Source: Candidatus Accumulibacter aalborgensis (GTDB lineage: Bacteria; Pseudomonadota; Gammaproteobacteria; Burkholderiales; Rhodocyclaceae). From it: DNA of 46,759 nt. The notes under the pieces are model-generated. The model had not been told where the DNA came from, did not search any database, and saw only the letters and a list, made by a program, of their open reading frames with translations. The DNA lies in assembly GCF_900089955.1 (NCBI RefSeq), contig NZ_FLQX01000152.1:1-46759 (forward strand). The letters are read 5' to 3'. The position numbers and the translations under genes were made by a program. Below are positions 34,089 through 42,095 of the stretch, piece by piece (position 1 is the stretch's first letter; each line of letters begins with the position of its first letter).

Positions 34089-35213
34089 TCAGGCCAGGAT
34101 CTCGCGCAGCGCCTCGACCAGAAGCGCACATTGCTCATCGGTGCCGATGGTGATGCGCAGATGCTGGTCGATGCGTGGCAGCCGGAAATGGCGAACGATG
34201 ATGCCGCGGCTCCGTAGCGCGGCGGCGAGATCACCGGCGTCACGCTGCGGATGACGAACAAAAATGAAGTTGGCGGCCGACGGCAGGACCTCGAAAGCAA
34301 GCGCCAGCAGCGCGCTGCGCAGTGCCTCGCGGCTCTTGATGATCGCTTGCCGGGTCGTTTCAAAATGCTCTTCGTCGGCCATCGCGGCGACGGCGCCGGC
34401 AATCGCCAGCCGGTCGAGCGGATACGAGTTGAAGCTGTTCTTGACTCGTTCGAGCGCCTCGATCAGGTCGCTGTCGCCGACCGCGTAGCCAACCCGCAGC
34501 CCGGCCAGCGAACGCGACTTGGAAAGGGTGTGCACGACGAGCAGGTTCGGATGGCGATTGACCAGCGCAATCGCCGAGTGGTTGCCAGACTCGTTGCCAC
34601 CCTCGGCGCCACACTCATCACCAGCTTCGCCGCCGAAGTCCACGTAAGCTTCGTCGACAACCACGACTGACTGGCCATGCGCCATGAGCAGGCGCTCGAT
34701 AGCCTCCAACGGCAGCCGGCAACCGGTTGGCGCATTGGGATTCGGGAAGATGATGCCGCCATTCGGGCGGGCGTAGTCGTCAATCCGGATCTGGAAATGT
34801 TCGTCCAGCGGAACGGTCTCCCAGGCCACGTCGTGCAGGCCGCAATAGACCGGGTAGAAGCTGTAGGTGATATCCGGAAAGAGGATCGGCCGTTCATGCT
34901 TGAGCAGGGCCATGAAAACGTGCGCCAGCACCTCGTCGGACCCGTTACCGACAAAAACCTGCTGCGCCGTAATGCCGAAGCCGGCGTAGCGGGCGGCGAT
35001 CGCCTCCTTGAGGCGGTCCGCGTTCGGGTCCGGGTAAAGGCGCAGCAACTGGCCGCCGTCGGCAAGTTCGTCAGCGATCGCGGCGACGACATGCGGTGAC
35101 GGCGGATAGGGATTTTCGTTGGTGTTCAGCTTGACCAACTTCGGCAGCTTCGGCTGTTCGCCGGGAACGTAGGGCGTCAGACGGTTAACGAGGAAACTCC
35201 AGTATTGGCTCAT
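34089..35213 (-). CDS. hisC: histidinol-phosphate aminotransferase
   Basis: HisC transfers an amino group from glutamate to imidazole-acetol phosphate with PLP. The 374-residue protein has [25 protein letters not shown], the Asn/Pro region [16 protein letters not shown] and the PLP lysine in [14 protein letters not shown] Gly/Glu/Asn-rich insertion of about 16 residues ([16 protein letters not shown]) interrupts the usual DFGGESAIALV. The gene points opposite to all other his genes of the window. ATG 35213 gives the family start [20 protein letters not shown]. It is divergent from hisB across 152 bp. Confidence 0.95.
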   Translation of the reverse strand: MSQYWSFLVNRLTPYVPGEQPKLPKLVKLNTNENPYPPSPHVVAAIADELADGGQLLRLYPDPNADRLKEAIAARYAGFGITAQQVFVGNGSDEVLAHVFMALLKHERPILFPDITYSFYPVYCGLHDVAWETVPLDEHFQIRIDDYARPNGGIIFPNPNAPTGCRLPLEAIERLLMAHGQSVVVVDEAYVDFGGEAGDECGAEGGNESGNHSAIALVNRHPNLLVVHTLSKSRSLAGLRVGYAVGDSDLIEALERVKNSFNSYPLDRLAIAGAVAAMADEEHFETTRQAIIKSREALRSALLALAFEVLPSAANFIFVRHPQRDAGDLAAALRSRGIIVRHFRLPRIDQHLRITIGTDEQCALLVEALREILA

Positions 35214-35317
35214 GAAAGGGCTTCTGGCGGGTGCACGGGAAGCTTGAGATGGTATCATGCGTGTCTGTCGGTCCATGGGCTGATGATCTTCAGCCGTTCG
35301 CAGCATCAGGCCGAAGC

Positions 35318-35342
35318 GTTGCCCCTGGCCAACAGGTTTTTT
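35318..35342 (+). promoter_or_regulatory. hairpin plus T-run in the hisB leader
   Basis: GTTG/CAAC flanking CC...GG forms a short stem (35318-35333) followed by AGG and six Ts, 23 bp before hisB. Another 5-bp hairpin GCTGA/TCAGC lies at 35279-35294. Together they could act as a weak terminator or attenuator. No clear hisB promoter was found in 35214-35365. Confidence 0.3.
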
Positions 35343-35365
35343 CCTCACCCTGCGATGGACTCGCG

Positions 35366-35953
35366 ATGCGGCAAGCAGAAGTTTCCAGGAATACGCTCGA
35401 AACCCGGATCACGGTTCGTCTCGACCTCGATGGCAGCGGCCAGGGCAGCTTCGCCACGGGCGTCCCCTTCCTCGATCACATGCTTGAGCAGATTTCCCGC
35501 CACGGACTGATCGACCTCGCGGTTGAAGCGAGCGGTGACCTGCATATCGATGCGCACCATACGGTCGAGGATATCGGTATCACCTTCGGCCAGGCGCTGG
35601 CCAGTGCGCTTGGCGACAAAAAGGGCCTGCGTCGTTACGGGCACGCCTACGTACCTCTTGACGAGGCACTGTCAAGGGTCGTCGTCGATCTCTCGGGGCG
35701 GCCGGGGCTCGAGTTTCATGTCGACTTCCGGCGCGCGATGATTGGCGCTTTCGATGTCGATCTGGTGCACGAGTTCTTCCAGGGCCTGGCCAATCACGCG
35801 CTGCTGTCGCTGCACATCGATAACCTGCGCGGCGACAACGCACACCATCAGGCGGAAACGGTGTTCAAGGCTTTCGGCCGCGCGCTGCGCATGGCAGTGG
35901 AGGTCGACGCACGCGCTGCCGGCAGCATTCCGTCGACCAAGGGATCGCTCTGA
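35366..35953 (+). CDS. hisB: imidazoleglycerol-phosphate dehydratase
   Basis: HisB dehydrates imidazoleglycerol phosphate; it is a Mn-dependent 24-mer enzyme. The 195-residue length is that of the monofunctional form, without the phosphatase domain of enteric HisB. Metal motifs HHTVED ([12 protein letters not shown]) and [15 protein letters not shown] are present. ATG 35366 is selected by alignment to the family; the open frame upstream is not homologous. Its stop overlaps an ATG at 35953 that opens the long form of hisH. Confidence 0.96.
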   Translation: MRQAEVSRNTLETRITVRLDLDGSGQGSFATGVPFLDHMLEQISRHGLIDLAVEASGDLHIDAHHTVEDIGITFGQALASALGDKKGLRRYGHAYVPLDEALSRVVVDLSGRPGLEFHVDFRRAMIGAFDVDLVHEFFQGLANHALLSLHIDNLRGDNAHHQAETVFKAFGRALRMAVEVDARAAGSIPSTKGSL

Positions 35954-36035
35954 TGGCGCCGGATGAGGTGTCCAACGGTCATGACCCTCAAGACACCCCC
36001 GATAGTGAAGTCATGACCGTTTCCCTCACCCCCGA

Positions 36036-36063
36036 CCCCTCTCCCGCGCGCGCGGGAGAGGGG
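36036..36063. repeat. 28-bp perfect GC-rich palindrome inside the 5' part of hisH
   Basis: CCCCTCTCCCGCGC followed at once by its reverse complement. With the CCCTCACCCCCGA before it, the stretch translates as SLTPDPSPARAGEG, a phrase known from a dispersed repeat common in proteobacterial genomes. GTCATGACC occurs twice upstream (35980s and 36010s). Its right arm supplies GGGGAG before the GTG at 36070. Confidence 0.85.
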
Positions 36064-36069
36064 AGATTC

Positions 36070-36735
36070 GTGAGTCGCTCGCGCGACTTTCATGGTCAGG
36101 GAGCCATCGTCGTCGTCGATTACGGCATGGGCAACCTGCGTTCGGTCTGGCAGGCGCTGGTGCACGTGGCCGATGGTCGTCAGGTGATCGTCTCGGCTGA
36201 TCCGGCGGTACTTGCTGCTGCCGAACGTGTGGTCTTCCCCGGCCAGGGTGCGATGCCCGACTGCATGCGCGAGATCGAGGTGCGCGGCCTGCGCGCTGCG
36301 GTCCTCGATGCGGCCAGAAACAAGCCCTTTCTCGGCATTTGCATCGGCCAGCAGATGCTCTTCGAACATAGTGAGGAAGGCAATGTTCCGGGACTTGGCG
36401 TGATCGATGGGGATGTCCGCCGCTTTCCGGCGCAGCGCATGTTCGACGCTGCAGGCAACCGGCTCAAGGTGCCGCACATGGGCTGGAACGAAGTGTGGCA
36501 CAACCGGGAACATTTTCTGTGGAGGGGCATTGCTGACGGTGCGCGCTTCTATTTCGTCCATAGTTATTTCGTCGTCCCGGCCGATGCTGCCTGCGTGGTC
36601 GGCACGACCGATCATGGGATCCCCTTTACCAGCGCGGTCGCGCGGGATAATATCTTCGCCATTCAGTGCCACCCGGAAAAAAGCGCCCTGGCCGGGCTCG
36701 CCATGCTGGCCAATTTTGTCGCCTGGAAGCCCTGA
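36070..36735 (+). CDS. hisH: imidazole glycerol phosphate synthase, glutaminase subunit
   Basis: HisH hydrolyses glutamine and channels ammonia to HisF. It is a class I glutaminase with the nucleophile in LGICIGQQMLF, the His-Glu pair in IQCHPEKSA and the start AIVVVDYGMGNLRSVW. The open frame begins with an ATG at 35953 overlapping the hisB stop, but its first 39 codons contain the palindromic repeat and are not HisH. GTG 36070, with GGGGAG 6-7 nt upstream, gives 221 residues, near the usual length; the long form would have 260. Which start is used is unsettled. Confidence 0.93.
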   Translation: MSRSRDFHGQGAIVVVDYGMGNLRSVWQALVHVADGRQVIVSADPAVLAAAERVVFPGQGAMPDCMREIEVRGLRAAVLDAARNKPFLGICIGQQMLFEHSEEGNVPGLGVIDGDVRRFPAQRMFDAAGNRLKVPHMGWNEVWHNREHFLWRGIADGARFYFVHSYFVVPADAACVVGTTDHGIPFTSAVARDNIFAIQCHPEKSALAGLAMLANFVAWKP

Positions 36736-36786
36736 ACCAGGGCCAGTCTTTTCATCGTTTCGACTTCTCTCATTGATACTTTCGAT

Positions 36787-37530
36787 ATGCTGATCATTCC
36801 CGCGATTGACCTGAAAGAGGGACAGTGCGTCCGTCTCAAACAGGGCCTCATGGACCAGGTGACTGTCTTCTCCAGTTCGCCAGGCGACCAGGCTCGCCAT
36901 TGGCTCGCCCAGGGAGCGCGCCGCCTGCACGTGGTCGATCTCGACGGCGCTTTTGCCGGTAAGCCAAAAAACGAGCGGGCGATCAAGGAAATCGTGCAAG
37001 CCGTTGGCGATGACATTCCCGTGCAACTCGGCGGCGGTATCCGCGATCTCGATACCATCGAGCGCTGCCTCGACGACGGCGTCAGTTACGTGATCATCGG
37101 TACCGCCGCGGTCAAGAATCCCGGTTTCCTGCACGATGCCTGCGGCGCTTTCCCCGGCCATATCATCGTCGGCCTCGATGCCCGGGACGGCAAGGTGGCC
37201 GTTGATGGCTGGTCAAAAATGACCGGGCACGATGTCGTAGACCTGGCCAAGAAGTACGAGGACTACGGCGTCGAAGCCATCGTCTACACCGACATTGGCC
37301 GTGATGGCATGCTCTCGGGGATCAACATCGAGGCTACGGTGAAGCTCGCTCAGGCGCTGCTGATTCCAGTCATCGCCAGTGGCGGGCTATCGAGCCTCGA
37401 CGATATCCGGCAGCTTTGCGCCGTCGAACAGGAGGGCATCAGCGCCGCCATTGCCGGCCGAGCGATCTACGATGGCTCGCTCGATTTTTCTCGGGCACAG
37501 AACGAGGCCGACCGTGCAAGCAAATCATGA
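36787..37530 (+). CDS. hisA: phosphoribosylformimino-5-aminoimidazole carboxamide ribotide isomerase
   Basis: HisA is a (beta/alpha)8 isomerase of the ProFAR intermediate. The 247-residue protein starts [20 protein letters not shown], with the catalytic Asp in AIDL and the second Asp in YTDIGRDGM; phosphate-binding loops are QLGGGIR and ASGGLSS. It follows hisH by 51 bp. No strong ribosome-binding site is seen before the ATG. Confidence 0.97.
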   Translation: MLIIPAIDLKEGQCVRLKQGLMDQVTVFSSSPGDQARHWLAQGARRLHVVDLDGAFAGKPKNERAIKEIVQAVGDDIPVQLGGGIRDLDTIERCLDDGVSYVIIGTAAVKNPGFLHDACGAFPGHIIVGLDARDGKVAVDGWSKMTGHDVVDLAKKYEDYGVEAIVYTDIGRDGMLSGINIEATVKLAQALLIPVIASGGLSSLDDIRQLCAVEQEGISAAIAGRAIYDGSLDFSRAQNEADRASKS

Positions 37531-37575
37531 TCGCGTGACCGCCTCCGACGGGCGGGACCTGGGTACTGACTGACT

Positions 37576-38337
37576 TTGGGCCTGGCCAAGCGGATCATTC
37601 CCTGTCTTGACGTGACCGCCGGTCGCGTCGTCAAGGGCACCAACTTCATTGACCTGCGCGATGCCGGCGACCCCGTGGAAATTGCCCGCCGCTATGACGA
37701 ACAGGGGGCTGACGAAGTCACTTTCCTGGACATCACGGCGTCATCGGATCAGCGGGAGATCATCCTGCACATCGTCGAGGCCTGTGCGGCGCAGGTCTTC
37801 ATCCCGCTGACCGTCGGCGGCGGCGTGCGCTCGGTCGCCGATGTGCGGCGCCTACTCAATGCCGGCGCCGACAAGGTGAGCATGAACACCGCGGCCGTCG
37901 AGAATCCGGACCTCGTTGCCGACGCGTCGGCCAAAGTCGGCAACCAGTGCATTGTCGTGGCCATCGACGCCAAGCAGGTAGCGCCGGGTGCGTGGCAGGT
38001 GTTCACCCACGGCGGACGCAGGAATACCGGCATCGACGCCATCGCCTGGGCTCGCCGCGTTCAACAACTCGGCGCCGGTGAGATCCTGCTCACCAGCATG
38101 GATCGCGACGGCACTCGCAACGGCTTCGATCTGCCGTTGACGCGAGCGGTGTCCGATGCCGTCGACATTCCGGTGATTGCCAGCGGTGGTGTCGGCAATC
38201 TGCAACATCTTGCCGAGGGCGTCTGCGAAGGGCATGCCGACGCTGTTCTGGCGGCAAGCATCTTCCATTTTTCGGAATATACGGTACGCGAAGCCAAGGA
38301 ATACCTGCGTGAGCGTGGCATCGAGGTCCGCCTGTGA
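37576..38337 (+). CDS. hisF: imidazole glycerol phosphate synthase, cyclase subunit
   Basis: HisF forms imidazoleglycerol phosphate and AICAR using ammonia from HisH. The 253-residue barrel has catalytic Asp in [14 protein letters not shown] and in TSMDRDGT, and phosphate loops VGGGVRS and ASGGVGN. The start is a TTG at 37576; the next residues [11 protein letters not shown] are the family N-terminus and no ATG lies closer. A 45-bp gap separates it from hisA, and the hisI GTG overlaps its stop (GTGA). Confidence 0.96.
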   Translation: MGLAKRIIPCLDVTAGRVVKGTNFIDLRDAGDPVEIARRYDEQGADEVTFLDITASSDQREIILHIVEACAAQVFIPLTVGGGVRSVADVRRLLNAGADKVSMNTAAVENPDLVADASAKVGNQCIVVAIDAKQVAPGAWQVFTHGGRRNTGIDAIAWARRVQQLGAGEILLTSMDRDGTRNGFDLPLTRAVSDAVDIPVIASGGVGNLQHLAEGVCEGHADAVLAASIFHFSEYTVREAKEYLRERGIEVRL

Positions 38338-38738
38338 GCGATCTGGACCCGGCTCGGCCGTGGCTAAACGCCCTGAAGTGGGACCAGCACGGTATGATTC
38401 CAGCCATAGCGCAGGACGCCAGCAGCGGCCGGGTGCTGATGTTCGCCTTCATGAACCGGCAATCACTCCAGGCGACGGTTGACGGTGGGACCGCGGTATA
38501 CTGGTCGCGATCACGCCAGCGGCTGTGGCGGAAGGGCGAAGAATCGGGCCACGAGCAACGGGTGCTTGCTATCCGCGCCGATTGCGACGGCGATGCGCTC
38601 CTGCTGTCGATCGACCAGGTGGGCGGTATCGCCTGCCACACCGGCCGCGAGAGCTGTTTTTTCCATCAACTGAAGGGGGACTCCTGGGTTGTGGTCGACC
38701 CGGTGCTCAAGGACCCCAAGGACATCTACGGCAAATGA
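38334..38738 (+). CDS. hisI: phosphoribosyl-AMP cyclohydrolase
   Basis: HisI opens the adenine ring of phosphoribosyl-AMP; it is a zinc/magnesium enzyme. The 134-residue protein has [29 protein letters not shown] and the zinc cysteines in [10 protein letters not shown] and [13 protein letters not shown]. It starts with GTG inside the hisF stop and ends inside the hisE ATG (ATGA). HisI and HisE are separate proteins here, not fused as in enterics. Confidence 0.97.
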   Translation: MSDLDPARPWLNALKWDQHGMIPAIAQDASSGRVLMFAFMNRQSLQATVDGGTAVYWSRSRQRLWRKGEESGHEQRVLAIRADCDGDALLLSIDQVGGIACHTGRESCFFHQLKGDSWVVVDPVLKDPKDIYGK

Positions 38739-39058
38739 ACATGGATATGCTGCACCGGATCTCGGAAACATTGCTTGAGCGCCGCAAGGCTGACCCGGAG
38801 ACTTCCTACACGGCACGCTTGATGGCCAACGGGCCAGACGCGATCCTGAAGAAGATCGGCGAGGAGTCGGCCGAACTGATCATGGCTGGCAAGGAAGGCA
38901 ATCGCCTGCACGTGGTCTGGGAATCGGCTGACGTCCTCTATCACACCATGGTCCTGCTTGCCTTCTATGACATGACCATCGAGGACGTGCTGCAGGAGAT
39001 GCGCCGGCGAGAAGGCGTCTCGGGCATCGACGAGAAGAGATCACGGAAGAAGCCCTGA
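38735..39058 (+). CDS. hisE: phosphoribosyl-ATP pyrophosphatase
   Basis: HisE hydrolyses phosphoribosyl-ATP to the AMP form, the second step of the pathway. The 107-residue all-alpha protein has the MazG-like metal motif: [15 protein letters not shown] followed by [11 protein letters not shown] 38735 overlaps the hisI stop; a second ATG at 38741 is possible. hinT starts 2 bp after its stop, so the his transcript probably runs on. Confidence 0.95.
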   Translation: MNMDMLHRISETLLERRKADPETSYTARLMANGPDAILKKIGEESAELIMAGKEGNRLHVVWESADVLYHTMVLLAFYDMTIEDVLQEMRRREGVSGIDEKRSRKKP

Positions 39059-39060
39059 GC

Positions 39061-39411
39061 ATGGAAAGCTGCCTGTTCTGCAAGGTCGCCCGCGGCGAGA
39101 TTCCGGCGCGCAAGGTTCATGAAGACGACGAAATCCTGGTCTTTCACGACATCAACCCGGCTCGTCCGGTCCATCTGCTGGTCATTCCGAAGCGTCACAT
39201 CACGTCGCTGGCGACGGTGACCGAGACCGATATCCCCGTTCTCGGCAGGATGCTCGCCATCGCCAACCGTCTGGCGGCCGAACAGGGTAGCCCGGACGGC
39301 TTCCGGGTGATCATCAACACCGGACGTATCGGCCATCAGGAAGTACAGCACCTGCACGCGCACATCGTCGGCGGACCGGAACCGGTCGGGCCGATGCTCA
39401 AGCGCATCTGA
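39061..39411 (+). CDS. hinT: HIT-family hydrolase HinT
   Basis: HinT hydrolyses adenosine phosphoramidates and aminoacyl-adenylates. The 116-residue protein has the zinc-type N-terminus SCLFCKVARGEIPA and the histidine triad QHLHAHIVGG. Position after hisE and before tatA is standard in betaproteobacteria. The 87-bp gap to tatA holds no clear promoter. Confidence 0.95.
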   Translation: MESCLFCKVARGEIPARKVHEDDEILVFHDINPARPVHLLVIPKRHITSLATVTETDIPVLGRMLAIANRLAAEQGSPDGFRVIINTGRIGHQEVQHLHAHIVGGPEPVGPMLKRI

Positions 39412-39498
39412 CGGGAACGGCCGGCCACAGTCGGCGCGCGGCACGTGGTACAGCCGGCGCAAGCATGCTGCCGGATTTCACCTTAACGGAGGCCTGAC

Positions 39499-39747
39499 AT
39501 GGGTTCTTTCAGCATCTGGCACTGGTTGATCGTTCTGATCATCGTCCTGTTGCTTTTCGGCACCAAGAAGCTGACTAATCTGGGCCGCGATCTCGGTGGT
39601 GCGGTCAAGGGATTCAAAGACGGCATCCATGATGCAACCGCCGAGGATAAACCCGCTGAAGGTGCGGCTCCCCCTTCCTCCCCTCCACCGCAAGTGAACG
39701 CTGGGCAGACGATTGAGGGCGAGGTCAGAGAAAAGACCAGGAGCTAA
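39499..39747 (+). CDS. tatA: Sec-independent translocase protein TatA
   Basis: TatA oligomers make the pore of the twin-arginine pathway for folded proteins. The 82-residue protein has the N-terminal helix ([17 protein letters not shown]), the hinge FGTKKL, the amphipathic helix and an acidic, Pro-rich tail. GGAGG lies 7 nt before the ATG. First gene of tatABC. Confidence 0.96.
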   Translation: MGSFSIWHWLIVLIIVLLLFGTKKLTNLGRDLGGAVKGFKDGIHDATAEDKPAEGAAPPSSPPPQVNAGQTIEGEVREKTRS

Positions 39748-39786
39748 GCGAGGTGCGGGTAGCCTGGGCACGGCAAGCAGCCACCC

Positions 39787-40203
39787 ATGTTTGATATCGG
39801 CTTTTCCGAGATGATCGTCATCGCCATCGTGGCACTGGTGGTGATTGGCCCTGAGCGGCTGCCCAAGGTGGCGCGTACTGCGGGGCTCCTGCTTGGGCGC
39901 CTGCAGCGTTACGTCAGCGACGTGAAGTCCGACATCAACCGCGAAATCCAGCTCGATGAACTGAAGAAACTGCAGGCCGAGATCGAGCAGTCGGCCCGCA
40001 GCGCCGAGCACAGCCTGGCGAGCGAAATCCAGGCGGTCAGACAGACCGCACAAGCGGCCACGGACGAGCTGCAAGCAACAGTGGCGGGTGGTGGTGTCCC
40101 GCCGCCGCAACCAGCCGCAGGCACCGCGGGCAATCCTCCTCTGCCAGCCGCCGGTGCGGCGGCGACGGTCGCTGGACCCGACCACCCGACGCGGACGGTC
40201 TGA
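39787..40203 (+). CDS. tatB: Sec-independent translocase protein TatB
   Basis: TatB works with TatC in recognising twin-arginine signal peptides. The 138-residue protein begins MFDIGFSEMIVIAIVALVVI and has the Glu8 and GPERLP motif, a long helical middle and an Ala/Pro/Gly-rich C-terminal tail. 39 bp after tatA and 15 bp before tatC. Confidence 0.95.
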   Translation: MFDIGFSEMIVIAIVALVVIGPERLPKVARTAGLLLGRLQRYVSDVKSDINREIQLDELKKLQAEIEQSARSAEHSLASEIQAVRQTAQAATDELQATVAGGGVPPPQPAAGTAGNPPLPAAGAAATVAGPDHPTRTV

Positions 40204-40218
40204 GCCAATGGGCAAGCA

Positions 40219-41085
40219 ATGAACCTGCCCGAGGACTCCTTTCTCTCACACCTCGTCGAGTTGCGTAACCGTCTGATCCGGGCGCTGGTGGCCATCGGCA
40301 TCGTCTTCGTCTGCCTTTTCCCCTGGGCCAAGGAACTCTATGCGCTGCTGGCGCAACCTTTGCTGGCGACGCTGCCGCAAGGCGGCCAGATGATCGCCAC
40401 CGATGTGGTCGGCGTTTTCCTGGTGCCGATGAAAGTGGCGCTGATGGTCGCTTTCCTGATCGCTCTGCCGTACGTGCTCTATCAGGCCTGGGCCTTTGTC
40501 GCGCCGGGTCTCTATGCGCACGAGAAGCGACTGGCGCTGCCCCTGGTCGCAGCCAGCGTCCTGCTGTTCTTTGTCGGCATGGCCTTCGCCTATTTCCTGG
40601 TCTTTCCGACCGTGTTCGGCTTCATGTCCAAAGTGGCGCCCGAGGGCGTCGCCTGGATGACCGACATCGAAAAGTACCTCTCCTTCGTGATCACCAGCTT
40701 CATGGCCTTTGGCATCACCTTCGAGGTGCCGGTCGTGGTGGTGGTGCTGGTCTACGTTGGCGTCGTCGATCTGGCCAAACTCAGGGAATGGCGCCCCTAC
40801 GTGATTGTCGGTGCGTTCGTCGTCGGAGCCATCTTTACACCGCCAGACGTGATTTCGCAACTGATGATGGCCATTCCCCTATGCCTCCTGTTTGAGGCGG
40901 GGCTGTTTCTGGCGCGTTTCGTCCACCGACGCTCAGCAACTCCTGTCGCACCCGGCGATCAGCTTGCTGCCGCTGCCGCCCCGACGCCGGCGGCCGACTG
41001 GACGCCGATGTCTAGCGAAGAAATGGACCAGGCGATTACCGATCTCGCCGACAGACAGAGCGACGACAGGAAACCCGGCGCCTGA
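40219..41085 (+). CDS. tatC: Sec-independent translocase protein TatC
   Basis: TatC is the six-helix membrane receptor for twin-arginine signals. The 288-residue protein has the N-terminal SFLSHLVELRNRLIR (quoted SHLVELRNRL), the first-loop region and MPxA-type segments, and GAIFTPPDVISQ near the last helices. The C-terminal 45 residues form a soluble Ala/Pro/Asp tail longer than in E. coli. An rtcB fragment on the other strand starts 12 bp after its stop. Confidence 0.97.
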   Translation: MNLPEDSFLSHLVELRNRLIRALVAIGIVFVCLFPWAKELYALLAQPLLATLPQGGQMIATDVVGVFLVPMKVALMVAFLIALPYVLYQAWAFVAPGLYAHEKRLALPLVAASVLLFFVGMAFAYFLVFPTVFGFMSKVAPEGVAWMTDIEKYLSFVITSFMAFGITFEVPVVVVVLVYVGVVDLAKLREWRPYVIVGAFVVGAIFTPPDVISQLMMAIPLCLLFEAGLFLARFVHRRSATPVAPGDQLAAAAAPTPAADWTPMSSEEMDQAITDLADRQSDDRKPGA

Positions 41086-41097
41086 CCCGCTGATCTG

Positions 41098-41247
41098 CAC
41101 ATCGGGCATCACGGCAGGGTGCCGGTAGATGAATGGCATTCTGGCCGTGTTGATCAACTGCTTGCGGGCTTCGTCCTCAAGCGGAACACCTTGCGTCCAC
41201 ATCTTGATCGGCTTGCCGTTTTCGACTTCGATGCCTTGATAGCCCAT
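41098..41247 (-). pseudogene. rtcB: N-terminal fragment of RNA ligase RtcB
   Basis: About 50 codons from ATG 41247 read ENGKPIKMWTQGVPLEDEAR and LINTARMPFIYRHPAVMPDV, the conserved N-terminus of the RtcB tRNA/RNA ligase, where the next residues should be HLGKGSTIG. Here the similarity stops at the tatC end and the frame runs on antisense to tatC. None of the Mn2+ or guanylylation residues remain. It is a deletion remnant. Confidence 0.75.
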
Positions 41248-41272
41248 TGGCACCGGTAGCGTGGCAATCCGG

Positions 41273-42079
41273 TCAGGCAAGCGTCTTCTGCGGCCCGGCA
41301 ACGGTCATCTCATGGCCAACCGGCGCTCCCTCTTCGAATAGCCACAGGCTGCCGTTGGGCATCGTCGTCCAGCGCTCGTTGTCGGTCAGCGGAACTGTGG
41401 CAATCACGGCGACACGATCTTCCAGCGTCGTCACGGCGCTGAAGTCGATGCTCAGATCCTGATCGCGCAAGTGTGCCATGGCGAACGGGGCCTGGCGAAC
41501 GATGTACGTGAGCTGGGTCGAACAGTGAGCGAAAAGACAATCGCCGTTCGACAGCAGATAGTTGCAAGCGCCGCGCGCGCCGAGATCGGTGGTCAGTTCA
41601 TGCAGCGCCTGAAACAGCAGCGTCCGGGCGGGCGCCTGACTGCCGAAGCGCTGCCGCAGGTTCTGCAGCAGCCAGCAGAAGGCGTGTTCGCTGTCGGTTT
41701 GGCCGACAGGCGTGAAGCTGCCGTCGAGCTCGGGAGAGAAGTCGGGCAGATTGCCGTTGTGCGCGAAGATCCAGTAGCGTCCCCACAGCTCACGCATGAA
41801 AGGGTGGGTGTTCTCGAGCGCGACAACGCCCTGGGTGGCCTTGCGAATGTGCGCGACGACGTTCTTCGAATGGATCGGATAGCTGCGCACCAGTTCGGCG
41901 ACCGGCGACACGCACGATGGTCTCGGGTCGAGGAACAGCCGCGTACCACGACCTTCAAAAAAAGCAATTCCCCAGCCGTCGGCATGAACGTCGGTTGCGC
42001 CACCGCGCGCCTGAAAACCGGCGAATGAAAAGCAGATGTCGGTCGGCACATTGCAGTTCATGCCCAGCAGTTGGCACAT
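41273..42079 (-). CDS. class II glutamine amidotransferase (YafJ-like)
   Basis: This 268-residue Ntn-hydrolase has the catalytic Cys as residue 2 (MCQLLGMNCN), and the motifs HADGWGIAFF, AHIRKAT and FAHNGNL of the GATase type 2 fold. There is no synthetase domain, so, as for E. coli YafJ, the acceptor is unknown. ATG 42079 is fixed by the need for Cys2; the frame is open 132 bp further 5' without homology. It follows the protease gene by 16 bp on the same strand. Confidence 0.9.
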   Translation of the reverse strand: MCQLLGMNCNVPTDICFSFAGFQARGGATDVHADGWGIAFFEGRGTRLFLDPRPSCVSPVAELVRSYPIHSKNVVAHIRKATQGVVALENTHPFMRELWGRYWIFAHNGNLPDFSPELDGSFTPVGQTDSEHAFCWLLQNLRQRFGSQAPARTLLFQALHELTTDLGARGACNYLLSNGDCLFAHCSTQLTYIVRQAPFAMAHLRDQDLSIDFSAVTTLEDRVAVIATVPLTDNERWTTMPNGSLWLFEEGAPVGHEMTVAGPQKTLA

Positions 42080-42095
42080 GCCTGGCCTCCCCCGA

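Noticed and set aside
36030-36070. CRISPR-like repeat
   Set aside because: A single palindrome with no spacers or repeated units; it fits a dispersed REP-type repeat.
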